Assembly (NCBI GenBank): GCA_016647705.1
Contig: CM028327.1
Location: 9,433,726-9,497,725 of the forward strand
DNA from: Eucommia ulmoides
Taxonomy: Eukaryota > Streptophyta > Magnoliopsida > Garryales > Eucommiaceae
Direction: 5' to 3'
DNA: 64,000 nt
Below the pieces are notes generated by a model that worked only from the letters and a program-made list of their open reading frames with translations, did no database searches and was not told where the DNA came from. Positions within the stretch are counted from its first letter, which is position 1, and each line of letters starts with the position of its first letter. Position numbers and translations under genes: made by a program. Shown in pieces: positions 34,932 through 45,500 of the stretch.

Positions 34932-35700
34932 TGTTGGTGTCAGGAACTGGTCGGCAAACAGTATGGTCCGAGCACTCTCAGATCAGGGGTGAGAGTTACT
35001 AAACTCGATCGCTTCCACGTTGCAGCCAGGTCTGAGGACCGAACGGGCTTAAGTCCAGACCCAGGTCTTGGTTTATTTTCTTGCTCTTGCCGTTGTTCGG
35101 GCTGAGCTCCTGATCGTCACCTGCACAAAGGACGGCCGGGTTTTTCTCGGCGGGTCCCCTCCGGCGTGAGAGTAAGGTTCCGGGGATAAAGATAGGTCAG
35201 GAGGTTATTGTTGCCTCGATCTGTCTGACCAATCAGAGGCAAAGTTTCTCTCTCTAGAATGTTTGTTTTCTCCTCTCTTTAAAGTGTGGAGAAAGCCTCA
35301 TATTTATAGGCGAAAGAGTGATTATCATAAGCAATATTAAGGCCTTAAGCTCGGATTACCGATAAGTAGTCAAGCGCATGGATGACAAGGAGGATTAGAG
35401 CCATGGGCCTGAGTCTTGGGCCCATCACTGTTGAGGATGAGGTCGGTGACCGACCCCCGAGGGCTACACGAGGCCCGCCCGCCCACGGAGATCGATCTGG
35501 GCACTCCAACCTTCAGCGGGCTAATGGCGTTGAACAGGCAGGCCCATGCGAGGAGACCGGTTTGGGCACACCGGGTTCAAGCGGGCTGCTGTACACAGTC
35601 TACCCGGGTTTCCTACTTATTGGGCTGGAACGTAGGTCAGTCAATTGAATACGCGGCCTTACCGACGGATATGTGGAGGGGTCCAACTTTACCCATATCA
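34932..35700 (-). repeat. 5' LTR of the Tat element (complete, 769 bp)
   Basis: In plus reading it runs TGTTGGTGTCAGG to TTTACCCATATCA. The minus-strand TATA box CCTATAAATA at 35310-35301 agrees with leftward transcription into gag. This LTR ends 545 bp before the first ATG of the TOC159-like gene. Confidence 0.85.
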
Positions 35701-36244
35701 CTTTGCAATAGTAAAGATTGGAATGCAACTCAAAAAATAAGTCTTTGAGAAAGAGATCCGGACCAAGTCTTTTCTTCTATGAAGAAAAAGAAAATCATTC
35801 TCTTTATTCTTGGGGATGAGTTTATTCATCTGGTCGGGTTGGAACAAATTTATTGTTTTATATAATTTTATTAATTGTTTAACCGTTGGTCGAAAATACC
35901 ACAACGGCAAATAAGAAGAGGATAAAGTGTAATTTGAGAACAAAAAGCCTCTACCCGTCTCTCTCTCTCTCACACACACACAAAGAAGAGGAGGGACCCT
36001 CTCAGCCCTCAAAACACCTTATGGTTTTTAGCCTTGCCCGTTGCCCATTTTTGCTCCACCCAACAAACCAAACCCCAAAAACCCCAAACAAAACAAATAA
36101 ACAAAATGACAAGAATAATCAAACGACAATAATCATAGGAAAAACCGAAACCCTACTAATTATCCTTTCCAAAAGACAAGACAAAAACCTCGCTCCCACC
36201 CCACCCCCCCACCTCTCTTTCTCTATCAAAACTTCGGTTCATTC

Positions 36245-39196
36245 ATGAGGAGAATCAGAATCAGAATCAGAACAGAACAAGAAAACCCCATTTCCATGGA
36301 GTCAAGGCCTCGTGCTTTCCCTCTATCATTGACAGACGAAGAAGACAATCCATCACCACCACCTCCAAAGGTCTCTCTCCTATTCAGCTCCTCCTCAGGT
36401 ATTAGAGCTCTCCCAACCCCTGATGATTCTGATTTTGAATTTTCAATCTCACCCAACGGTAAAAAACACCCCACTTCCACTACTACTACTAGTAGTTGTA
36501 ATTACAGTAGTGTTGATGATAATGGGTTTGAGTCCGAGAGCTTTGTGAGTGGAGAAGATGAGTTTGAAAATGCCTTAGATAGGCCATTTGTGACGGACAT
36601 AGACCCAGATGACGATTCTCTAGAACAAACTCGTTATTTAAAAAAAAATGTAATTTCTAGGCCTTTTGACACTGACCCAGATGAAGAATTTGTTGAGGAA
36701 AGTGGTCAAACTGATGAAAATGGAATTTTCAGGCCATTTGTAGCTAACCCAGATGAAGAAACTTTGGGAAAAAGGGGTCAGATTGATGAAAATGGCGTTT
36801 TTAGGCCTTTTGTAGTTAATCCAGGTGAAGAAACCCTGGAAGTGGAGGATGAAGGTGGTTCTAATGTTGTTGAACTGCTTAAAACTGGTATGCCAATTGC
36901 TATGTTGTCAGGTGACACAGATGACGATTCCACAAGTAGTTTAGTTTTTGAAGATGATGGATTTTCAGGTTCCATTAGAATTGCACCTAAAGTTAAGGTC
37001 TTGGAGGATGAAGAAGAAGATGAATTCTCATCAATTGAAGGTGTAAATGAGGAGATTGTGGATGAACAGAGTGTTAATGATTCAAATTCGGTCGAAGAAA
37101 TAGGTGATGAAGTTAGTTTTGAAAAAGCAAAAGCCGATATTTTGGATGAAACTAATGATTTCCTTCCTGATAAAGCCGAATTGGAGGTGGAAAAGGTCGA
37201 TTTTGAGGAGGTTTCTTCATATACCTCTCACCATGAGAACAAAAACAGGGTTGATTTCGATGAAGATGGCAATAATGAAGAGGATTTGTCAAGTAATGAA
37301 TCGAATATCATTGGTTTAGGTCCTGATTTGACAGTTGAAATTGAAGATGAAGTAGAATCAAACCTAAGAGAATTGGCAAATGAGAAGGAAGGTTCACTTA
37401 CAGTGGATGACGCTAAAGATTCAATCTTTGCAATCCCAGAAACCGAAAAACAACTCATATCCGAATGTAGTGTTTTGAAGCCTTCTGAGGCTTACCCAGA
37501 TGAAGAAATTGTGGAAGAAAGCGGTCAAATTGAAGAAAATGGTGTTTTGAGGCCTTTTGTTGCTGACCTGGATGAAGAAATTGTAGAAGGAAGCGGTCAA
37601 ATTGAAGAAAATGGTGTTTTGAGGCCTTTTGTTGCTGACCCAGATGAAGAAATTGTAGAAGAAAGTGGTGAAATTGATGAAAATGGTGTTTTGAGGCCTT
37701 TTTTTGCTAACCCGGATGAAGAAATTATAAAAGAAAGTGGTGAACTTGAAGAAAAAGGTGTTTTGAGTCATTTTGAGGCTGACCCAGATGAAGAAATTGT
37801 GGAAAAAAGTGGTCAACAAATTGATGAACATGGTGTTCTGTGGCCTTTTGTTGCTGACCCAGATCAAGAAATTGTGGAAGAAAGTGATCGACAAATTGAT
37901 GAAAAAGGTGTTCTGAGGCCTTTTGTTGCTAACCCAGATGAGGAAATTGTAGAAGAAAGTAGTCAAATTGAAGAAAATGGTGTTTTGAGGCCATTTGTGG
38001 CTAACCCAGATGAAGAAATTGTTGAAGAAAGTGATCAAATTGATGAAAATGGTGTTTTGAGGCCTTTTATATCCAACCCAGATGAAGAGATTGTGGAAAA
38101 TCCAACCCAAATTTCTCTTTTAGGTGATGAAAATTCTGAATCTGAGGAAATTCCAAGTGAGAAAGTACAAAATCATCTTGAGATGATACAAGGGTTCAAA
38201 GTGAAGCTTCTTAGGGTTATTCACAAACTAGGCTTGTCTCCCCAAAATCAAATAGCCGAAAACATTGTGCACAAGCTTTTTCTCGCTTCAAAAAGCCATT
38301 CCATTCAAGATTTCAGCGTTGAAGACAAAGGTCAGAGCGATTTCGATTTCTCTTTGAACATTCTTGTTATTGGCAAAACGGGCGTAGGCAAAAGCGCAAC
38401 CATAAATTCAATCTTTGGCGAAGAAAAAGCAAAAATCAACGCGTTTGAGCCTGCGACAACTTGTGTTAAAGAAATCGTGGGAACAATTTGTGGTGTTAAA
38501 TTCAACATATTGGACACACCCGGCCTTAGATCTTCCCCCATGGAGCAATCCCTAAACAACAAAATCTTGAGATCAATCAAGAAATTCATGAAGAAATCAC
38601 CCCCCGATGTTGTCCTCTACGTTGATCGTGTAGACACAAACTCGATAGGTCTCAATGATTTGCCATTGTTGAGATCAATCACTTGTTTTCTCGGTCCTTC
38701 CATATGGAAGAAGTCGATCCTTATGTTGACACACGCAGGCTCCACCTTGCCAGATGGACGGTCTGGATTGCCTTTAAGCTACGAGGAGTTTGTAGATCAA
38801 CGGTCACAATTCATTCAACAGTCTATTAGTCACGAAGTTGGCATTCTTCCGGTGTTTGTTGTTGAAAATCGAGAAATTGGACAAAATTGGAGATTTCAAT
38901 TGTTGATATTGTGCTGCTCGATGAAGATCTTATCGGAAGGAAAAGAGGAGGGGTTGAAAAGTGAAGAAGAAGAAAAGGGGGGGTCGAAAATGGAATTGGA
39001 TTCATCTATTTCATCTATTTCAGGCGTGAGTCTTTCTTTGAGCTATAAAATGGGTGTTAATGGTGGATTGAAGAAGAAGAAGAAGGTAAATGGCCAAATA
39101 TGCGTTAGGACAAGGAGATTGGAGCATCTTCAGGTGGTTTTTATTGCTATTTTGATGCCAATTGCCAAAACCATATTTGGTAAATATCTTCTTTAG
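36245..39196 (+). CDS. TOC159-like GTPase lacking most of the membrane domain
   Basis: One open exon of 983 codons. The ATG at 36296 (MESRPRAFPLS) looks more like a TOC start than the upstream Arg/Ile-rich ATG at 36245. Residues to about 650 are an acidic A-domain with a ~24-aa repeat (PDEEIVEESGQIDENGVLRP). The G domain starts near residue 704: P-loop GKTGVGKS (710-717), DTPG (757), THAG, then the end QNWRFQLLILCCSMKILSEG. In full TOC159/132/120/90 proteins a ~350-aa M domain follows and anchors the receptor in the plastid outer envelope. Here only a short acidic linker and the terminal strand (VNGQICVRTRRLEHLQ) remain. Part of the segment before QNW also looks shortened. It could be a decaying paralogue or a soluble A-G form; the long intact frame favours recent or functional. 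Confidence 0.85.
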   Translation: MRRIRIRIRTEQENPISMESRPRAFPLSLTDEEDNPSPPPPKVSLLFSSSSGIRALPTPDDSDFEFSISPNGKKHPTSTTTTSSCNYSSVDDNGFESESFVSGEDEFENALDRPFVTDIDPDDDSLEQTRYLKKNVISRPFDTDPDEEFVEESGQTDENGIFRPFVANPDEETLGKRGQIDENGVFRPFVVNPGEETLEVEDEGGSNVVELLKTGMPIAMLSGDTDDDSTSSLVFEDDGFSGSIRIAPKVKVLEDEEEDEFSSIEGVNEEIVDEQSVNDSNSVEEIGDEVSFEKAKADILDETNDFLPDKAELEVEKVDFEEVSSYTSHHENKNRVDFDEDGNNEEDLSSNESNIIGLGPDLTVEIEDEVESNLRELANEKEGSLTVDDAKDSIFAIPETEKQLISECSVLKPSEAYPDEEIVEESGQIEENGVLRPFVADLDEEIVEGSGQIEENGVLRPFVADPDEEIVEESGEIDENGVLRPFFANPDEEIIKESGELEEKGVLSHFEADPDEEIVEKSGQQIDEHGVLWPFVADPDQEIVEESDRQIDEKGVLRPFVANPDEEIVEESSQIEENGVLRPFVANPDEEIVEESDQIDENGVLRPFISNPDEEIVENPTQISLLGDENSESEEIPSEKVQNHLEMIQGFKVKLLRVIHKLGLSPQNQIAENIVHKLFLASKSHSIQDFSVEDKGQSDFDFSLNILVIGKTGVGKSATINSIFGEEKAKINAFEPATTCVKEIVGTICGVKFNILDTPGLRSSPMEQSLNNKILRSIKKFMKKSPPDVVLYVDRVDTNSIGLNDLPLLRSITCFLGPSIWKKSILMLTHAGSTLPDGRSGLPLSYEEFVDQRSQFIQQSISHEVGILPVFVVENREIGQNWRFQLLILCCSMKILSEGKEEGLKSEEEEKGGSKMELDSSISSISGVSLSLSYKMGVNGGLKKKKKVNGQICVRTRRLEHLQVVFIAILMPIAKTIFGKYLL
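37480..38105 (+). repeat. Acidic minisatellite coding repeat in the TOC159-like A-domain
   Basis: Eight or more ~72-75-bp units encode (N/D)PDEEIVEESGQI(D/E)ENGVLRPFVA variants. Three more diverged units lie at about 36580-36850. Units differ in Q duplication (QQID, RQID) and in substitutions such as SHFEA. Because the repeat length is a multiple of three, the antisense strand is open too. Confidence 0.85.
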
Positions 39197-39809
39197 TTTG
39201 GTAAAGAAGAATTGAAAACATCATGTATTAAATATTTAGTTTGATAGGAGTACATACTTAAGATTGTCCGGAAAGGTGATTAGTCGATGTGTACGTAAAC
39301 TAGTCCAGACACACTTTAATGTGTAATAAAAATAAAAATAAATAAATAAAAAGGTGGTTGTTCAAATAAAGAATATTTTATATTTTGGACATTTTAGATG
39401 ATTGGAGCAATTTTTAGTATGGAGATCAAACACCATTTTAATTTTTTTTAATCTTATATTATATAATATCTCTAACAAGCTACACAGCCTATTCCAACAT
39501 ATCTCACAAAAATTTCACAATTCCACTTTTAAAATTGTTAAATAAAATAACATCATGTATCCTTAATTTTTATATTTATATTATTACAAAAAGATCAATA
39601 CTATATTGTTCTTAACAACGTTGAATCCTTACTCTATTTATAGATCATGATAGAAAGACATTTAAAATTTTTAACGGTCTACATTTAAGTTTACAAAAAT
39701 GAATGATTAAGATTGAACTTGTGCAATCTTTCTATCCATTAATTTCAAACCTTTTTACAACACTCACCCCACTTAATCTATTTAATAACGTAATTATTCC
39801 TTGTATTGG
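39197..39809. other. 3' flank of the TOC159-like gene
   Basis: AT-rich; presumably the 3' UTR just after 39196. No other feature seen. Confidence 0.45.
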
Positions 39810-41750
39810 TTAAGTTTCATATATGTACTTTTTGTTTTCAGTATATGTCAAAAATGTAACAATACGGTTGAAGATATTAAACATGATATTCGCACTTGTC
39901 CTAAAGCTAACCTTATTTGGAATCAAGTCAATTGTTATAATTTCATGTATAACCAATCATCTATGGATTTTTGGATTTGGATGAAACATATTCTTAAAGG
40001 GAGTTTCCTTAATCCCTCCTACTATTTTTTCATCACCACCACTTGGGAAATTTCGAAGGATAGAAACAAAGAGGTTATTAAAGGAGTTTGTCATTCTCCA
40101 AGTTCTACGCTTACGAGAATTATAAACTATGCGAATGATCTCTCTAAATCTGTTTTAAAACCAAATTTCTCCAATAATTTTTAAGGACTTGTTACTTTCT
40201 GGTTTCCTCCTAAAACATGAATTCTTAAGCTCAACACGGATGGTAACGTTAAAGATAATCCTGAAAAATTAGGCATGGGAGGTCTTCTTAGAGATAACCT
40301 GGGAGCTTGGAAGTTAGGCTTTTATGCTAGTATTGACAATTACATTGCTTTGGAAGTAAAACTCAAAAAGTATAGCCATGTTTCACGGGCTCACATTTAT
40401 GCAGCGGCATTCGCCCGTGCGGCGCCTCAATGTATTCGCTTGGTTGGGACAAGTCTGTTTTCTTTAGAATGCTGACTGGTTTCGTCATGTCTTGAACTCA
40501 TCAAGAGAGCGGCTCTGCGCAGGAGAGACCTAACCTTTTTTTTTTTTTTTTTTTTTATCTTTTGTCAAGTCCTTAACCAACAACGTAGTCTCCGAACTCA
40601 ACCGGATCGGTACACCCTAACTCCGAATGGACTCATGCTTGTGTCGACACCCACACCTGGTTGAGAGCCGCATTTGAGTGTTGAACCCTCCAGCCAGCAT
40701 GGTTCTTCGTTCTGATCGCCTTGATAACAACGGTCTGTGATACTCTCCTCTACCCAATATCGCAAATGTTCTCATTGCAATGCAAACAACTCTCGATGTT
40801 GCGCCCTTTGTCGTGCCTCCGCACTTTGCATGACAGAGAGAAAATTGGTGAGGCGTATCGCAAGATCCACGCTTTGATGTGACGCTTTGTGAAACTCTGC
40901 CTGCTCATCATGAGTGCTTGGTGAATCACGACTCCTTGTCCATTCACTGATGGTGCTAGGTGTAATATCTCTGCAGCTCAACTCCTTCCCATTTGGAGTG
41001 CCATCCTGATGGTTCGAGCAAGTTATTCGCTGGTGGAGCTAATCATGCCCTACTCTGATACCAGTTGTCACGGGCTCATATTTTTGCAGCAGCATTGGCC
41101 CATGCGGCGCCCCAACGCGCTCGCTTGATTGGGGCAAGCCTGCTTCTTGAGGATACTGACTAGTTTCGCCGTGCCTTGACTCATCAGGAGAACGGCTCCA
41201 ACTCCCGATCAGTTTGCGCAGGGAATGTCTAATCTCTTCTTCTTTTATCAGGTCTACGACCAGTAACATAGTCTCCGAACTTAATCGGGTTGGTACGCTT
41301 TGACTCTGAATGGACGTCTACTTGAGTCGATGCCCACACCTAGTTGAGAGCCGCATTTGAGTGCTCAATCCTCCATCCAACATGGTTGTTTGTTCTAACC
41401 GCCTTGATAACAACGGTCTTTGACACATGGGTATCAAAATTACGAGAAATAGAAACTATCTTAGAGTTCAAGTTGAAACTGATTCGGTGGAGGCTATTAC
41501 CCTGATTCAGAACACTTGTCCAGAAATCATAGATTCAGAGACTTGATTGAGGAGTGTAAAAACTTGCTTCAACTCTATGATTACACTCTTCATTTCGCTC
41601 CACGAGAAACTAACCCTTGTGCTGATATTTTGACTAAGAGATGTGCTAAGGAAAATTACAACCTTAAGATTCTTGATACACCGACATCAAACATTGAAGA
41701 TTTTCTTTTTCAAAAGATGGATAGAAGAATTTTTTATACGTGCTCGTAGC
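39810..41750 (+). pseudogene. LINE tail: zinc-knuckle and RNase H fragment, interrupted by a TRIM
   Basis: 39840-40183 encodes CQKCNNTVEDIKHDIRTCPK (zf-RVT-type knuckle found after LINE reverse transcriptases). 40210-40375 encodes the RNase H start (KLNTDGNVKDNPEKLGMGGL). After the TRIM insertion the domain resumes at about 41428 (VQVETDSVEAITLIQN) and ends HFAPRETNPCADILTK, stop at 41747-41749. The arrangement fits the 3' end of a plant L1-type LINE ORF2. The upstream RT is absent, consistent with 5' truncation. Frame shifts occur near 40190 and 41525. Confidence 0.75.
40379..41425 (-). mobile_element. TRIM (terminal-repeat retrotransposon in miniature)
   Basis: Two ~360-bp direct repeats (40379-40742 and 41066-41425) flank about 320 bp without coding capacity. 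On the minus strand the right repeat is the 5' LTR. It is followed, two bases on, by TGGTATCAGAG (41063-41053), the primer-binding site for initiator Met-tRNA. A purine tract GGGTAGAGGAGAG (minus, about 40755-40743) abuts the other LTR. LTR ends are TGTCA/TGACA on the right copy, mutated on the left. CATG occurs on both flanks (40377-40380 and 41426-41429) as a probable target duplication. Confidence 0.8.
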
Positions 41751-42475
41751 CTAGATTGTTCTAGTTTGTTTTTTTCGTGTTTTTTTTTTTTTTCCTTTCA
41801 TTGCTACCAAAATATTTATTAATTATTTTTTATTTTATAATTTACTATTTTTTTTTTTTGCACATACAAATTTAAAAATCGATAATGTAAGACACAACAG
41901 TCTATTATATATCGATAATGGTGGACTCAATTAAAATAAAATAAAAAATCTTTGTAATAAATAGTTCAATAAAAAAAATGAAACCATGAGACATAAATAC
42001 GATAAATACATCTAAATAATAAATAACACATTAAATATTAAATATTTCAACAAAATTGTAAGAGTTAAAAATAGTTATATTAACTAATTAAGCATTTTTG
42101 TTCTAATTTAAATATTATTTTCTCGTGTAATTAAAATAAAAAATATTTTAAAACTTAAATTGAAAAACACATGTTCGAGTATGGAAAATTGTACAAAATC
42201 AATAACTATTGGAGGAAAATTTCATCATTTTCTTGTACAAAAAAATCACACTTAATTTTGAGTGTGTTCTTTGCAAAACAGCATTGCCAATAAATAAAAT
42301 AGAAATAAAATTCAAAGACTAGTTAAAAAAATGTGATAATGTATGAAAAAATTAATAGATATTGTACCAATAAAATAAAACTTGAATAAATTATTCATCA
42401 AGCTTGACTATGGAGCACATGGTACATATCAGATACAAGGGGTGAAGAACATTGGAAAATTAGAGCATCTCCAGA

Positions 42476-42510
<35 letters not shown>

Positions 42511-42511
42511 T
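41751..42511. other. Spacer 3' of PRMT4
   Basis: AT-rich and noncoding. An (AT)n microsatellite at about 42478-42502 lies immediately beyond the PRMT4 stop codon, in its presumed 3' UTR. Confidence 0.5.
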
Positions 42512-45500
42512 TTAATGAATGTCAACACCAGAATGTTGTTGCATCAAGTCAGCACCATCGTCATCCTGAGATTGTATTGGTATATCCTATAATCACACAA
42601 AACAACTCAATTAATGATATTATAATGAACAAAAATATGTTTAAAAAAAAACTAATATTGTAATGTCATAGTTTGACAAGAACACGATAAAACAAACGCA
42701 ACAAGCTGACTTAATGCGACTAAATATTAAAAACACCGACACAACGTGATTAGTATTACAATTATTATTAGCAATTCACTGTTCATCCAACCAACTCGGT
42801 ATAGCAATTATTTTTTTATATGAAAAAATTACAATGACTTTCATATGGTATAGCGATTATGAACTTCTGAAAAAATTACAAAAGCGCTTGGATTGCATGA
42901 CCAAAATTTTTAACAATATAGATTGTTCACCAAGAACCCCTATTGTTAATCCTAATTGTTTGAACTTAGAAGCTTACTTTACCAATTTTTGGTGTTTTAT
43001 TGTTGTCACTAGTTAAACAGAGGACTTTAATCAAAATAATACTTAAAAATACCGTTTATTTTGCACCTTAAGGAAAGCATTTTCAAAAAAAAAAAAAGTT
43101 AATAAAAAAAAACAACAACATGATTTTAATTAATTTTTTAGAAAGGAAAAAAAATGGTTGTTTTTAGTTTCATCAATTTTTATATGATACAACAAGATGA
43201 AGTTCGCCGGAGTACAATCGGTTTAGTCAATTTTTTTCAATCATCTATGTTTTCTTTTCTTTTCTTTTTTAGAGTAAGAGATCATTTATGAAAACACTAT
43301 TAAGGTCCAATCTCTATACCATAAAATCAACTTTTTTGTTAATTTTTTACATTAAAAATATATAAGAAAGATGTGACCAAATAATACTCAGGTGTGCACC
43401 CATGATTTCTATTGGATTTATATCCCATATCTAATGTGAAAAGAGCTGGTGATCAGATTATAACTGTGATGAAAAATATCAACTCATTAGTTATTTTTTG
43501 GGGTTGAGAGAGGCCAAGATCAACTTACACGGGTGTCAGAACTCATGTTACAACAACTCTACCCCAATAACCACAAGAAAGAAAGATCGGTCGAAGATTA
43601 GTTGCTCAAAGACCCAATGTGTAAGGAAAAAATTATTGGGTTTATCCCACATTGGATGTGGAAGAAATTGGTGGTCCGGTTATAAGTGTGAAGGAAAACC
43701 GGTGAGAAAAACCTAAGACCACCCTACAATTTCCGCTTAATAAAACTAGAAATCTAATAGACTAATTTGGTATAGACCACCCCAAAAGAAGAATAGGGAA
43801 CAAAAAGGAATCATGCACATATATACACACATATACACTATTCACATTGAATGGAACTTAGGTAGCATTTGGGAGCACCGAATTAAATTCATGAATTTGG
43901 AATTCGAAAACGAACCCACATAAATTTTTACATGCGTTCATTTCTAATTTCAATTCAAAGATTCCAAATTCCATACAACCCAAACACTACCTCAGAGAGA
44001 ATACCTGTGTTTGTAGTAGTGGATGTTGTTCTTGGGAGAGTGAATAGGCTTGGGGTTGAGACATTCGATAATAGGGCTCCTTGAGATCGAGTTTGCAGGA
44101 AGATGCTTGTAGGACTCCTCCTTGCTCAGCACCAGGTCCCCACATTTTCACTATTCGACCAAACATTTTACATTAAATCATACAAATCAATCACTAATTC
44201 TATTTTTGGTCGTTCACTTTTATCATGTGTTGCATTTAGTCCTTCAATTTTAGGGCGAAACAATGTAAACCCTGTAGGTTTACAAATAAAATCTCACTTT
44301 AGCCCGTGCCCTTTCAATTAGAACATTTTAAATCCCGAAGTATCCAAATCGCGTCAAGTGAGTCAAAATAGTTAACCCCGTCATTATTCAGAAATCAAAC
44401 GCGTGGGTGATTTCTGTCAAAAAAATGACGGAGTTAATGATTTTGGATTCACTTGACACGATTTGGATACCTCGGGGTTTAAAGTGTCCAAATTGAAAGT
44501 CCAGGGACTAAAGTGAACTTTCTCTGAAACTATAGGGTGCAAGGTGCAAAAAACTCGAAATTCTATTTGATCCTTCTGTTAAAAAAAATTGTTAGAGATT
44601 TGGACACGGGATTTTCTGGTCCTTCTAGTGGAGGATGAAATGCTAAAAGTACTTTTTTAGGAAATTAAAAAGAACAAACGAGGACCAAAAATGTAATTCG
44701 ACCCCCAAAAAATCTACATATGCTTAATCCCAGAAAATTATTCTCAAAATCTGGGATCAGAACAGAAATAGATTTTCTTTCTGTTTCTACCTTTCTGATT
44801 CAGTTCTGAGGTCTTTAGGAACGGAAACAGAAAACAGAACACAAACATTAACCTAATGCCATCTTAGCAACTCAAAAAAAAAAAAAATCTAAAGAGATCC
44901 AACCTGCCATTGTTAGATATATGGTATAACTCTGGGCATTGTGGGCAACCATATGAAGTCGGCCAGTTATTTCCTGCCCCGGCATTACATAAAGAGGTTG
45001 AGACAGGACACAACGTAGCTGATACCAATGAGTTGTGGGTGCACCAGGAGCGGTGGTCAGCCACCTAGGGACCGTGCTGAAGATGAATGAATTTGACAAT
45101 AATGAGCACCATATTGTATTACCAAAATCATAAGATAAAAGGGCCAATTGTCTTTTACCCCCTCGTACTTTGGACGAGTTTCTTTTTAATCTTCTACTTT
45201 AAAAACCTACTCAGCAACCCCTACTACTCTTGACAAAAAGGGAGGAATTCTCATTTTATTCAAAATAATATAAAATAATATAATTGCCTCTTTTTAAATT
45301 TAAATTTGATATTAAAAGCAAGAAAATAGAAAAAAACATTTTCTCTCTCTACTTCTATTTTAATTTTCTTTTTTTTAATAAAAAAAAATATAAATAAAAT
45401 CAAATTAAACGGTAGTTTTGTCCAATTCATGTAAAATTTAGATGGAAAATTTAATTTCACCCATTTTTTTTAAGTATATTTTGTTACGTTGAACAAAAAA

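Larger units (their letters stand above)
17757..35700 (-). mobile_element. Tat-lineage Ty3/gypsy retrotransposon, decayed, with nested insertions
   Basis: Two LTRs in the same direction bound it: right (5') LTR 34932-35700 and left (3') LTR 17757-18190. Reading leftwards on the minus strand the order is 5' LTR, primer-binding site (34914-34931, TGGCGCCGTCTGTGGGAA), gag, protease, RT, RNase H, a second RNase H, integrase, spacer, an ORF in the opposite (plus) direction, 3' LTR. Two RNase H domains and an antisense extra ORF behind pol are hallmarks of the Tat clade. Solo LTRs 20178-21874, 28879-31503 and 31801-34568 and a plastid-like segment (24835-25170) are nested inside. Many nonsense and frameshift changes show it is dead. 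Confidence 0.88.

Noticed and set aside
37421..38110. 229-codon open frame on the minus strand
   Set aside because: It is the antisense of the TOC acidic repeats; the 3n repeat length keeps both strands open and the product is an artificial FFIWVSNKRPQN repeat.
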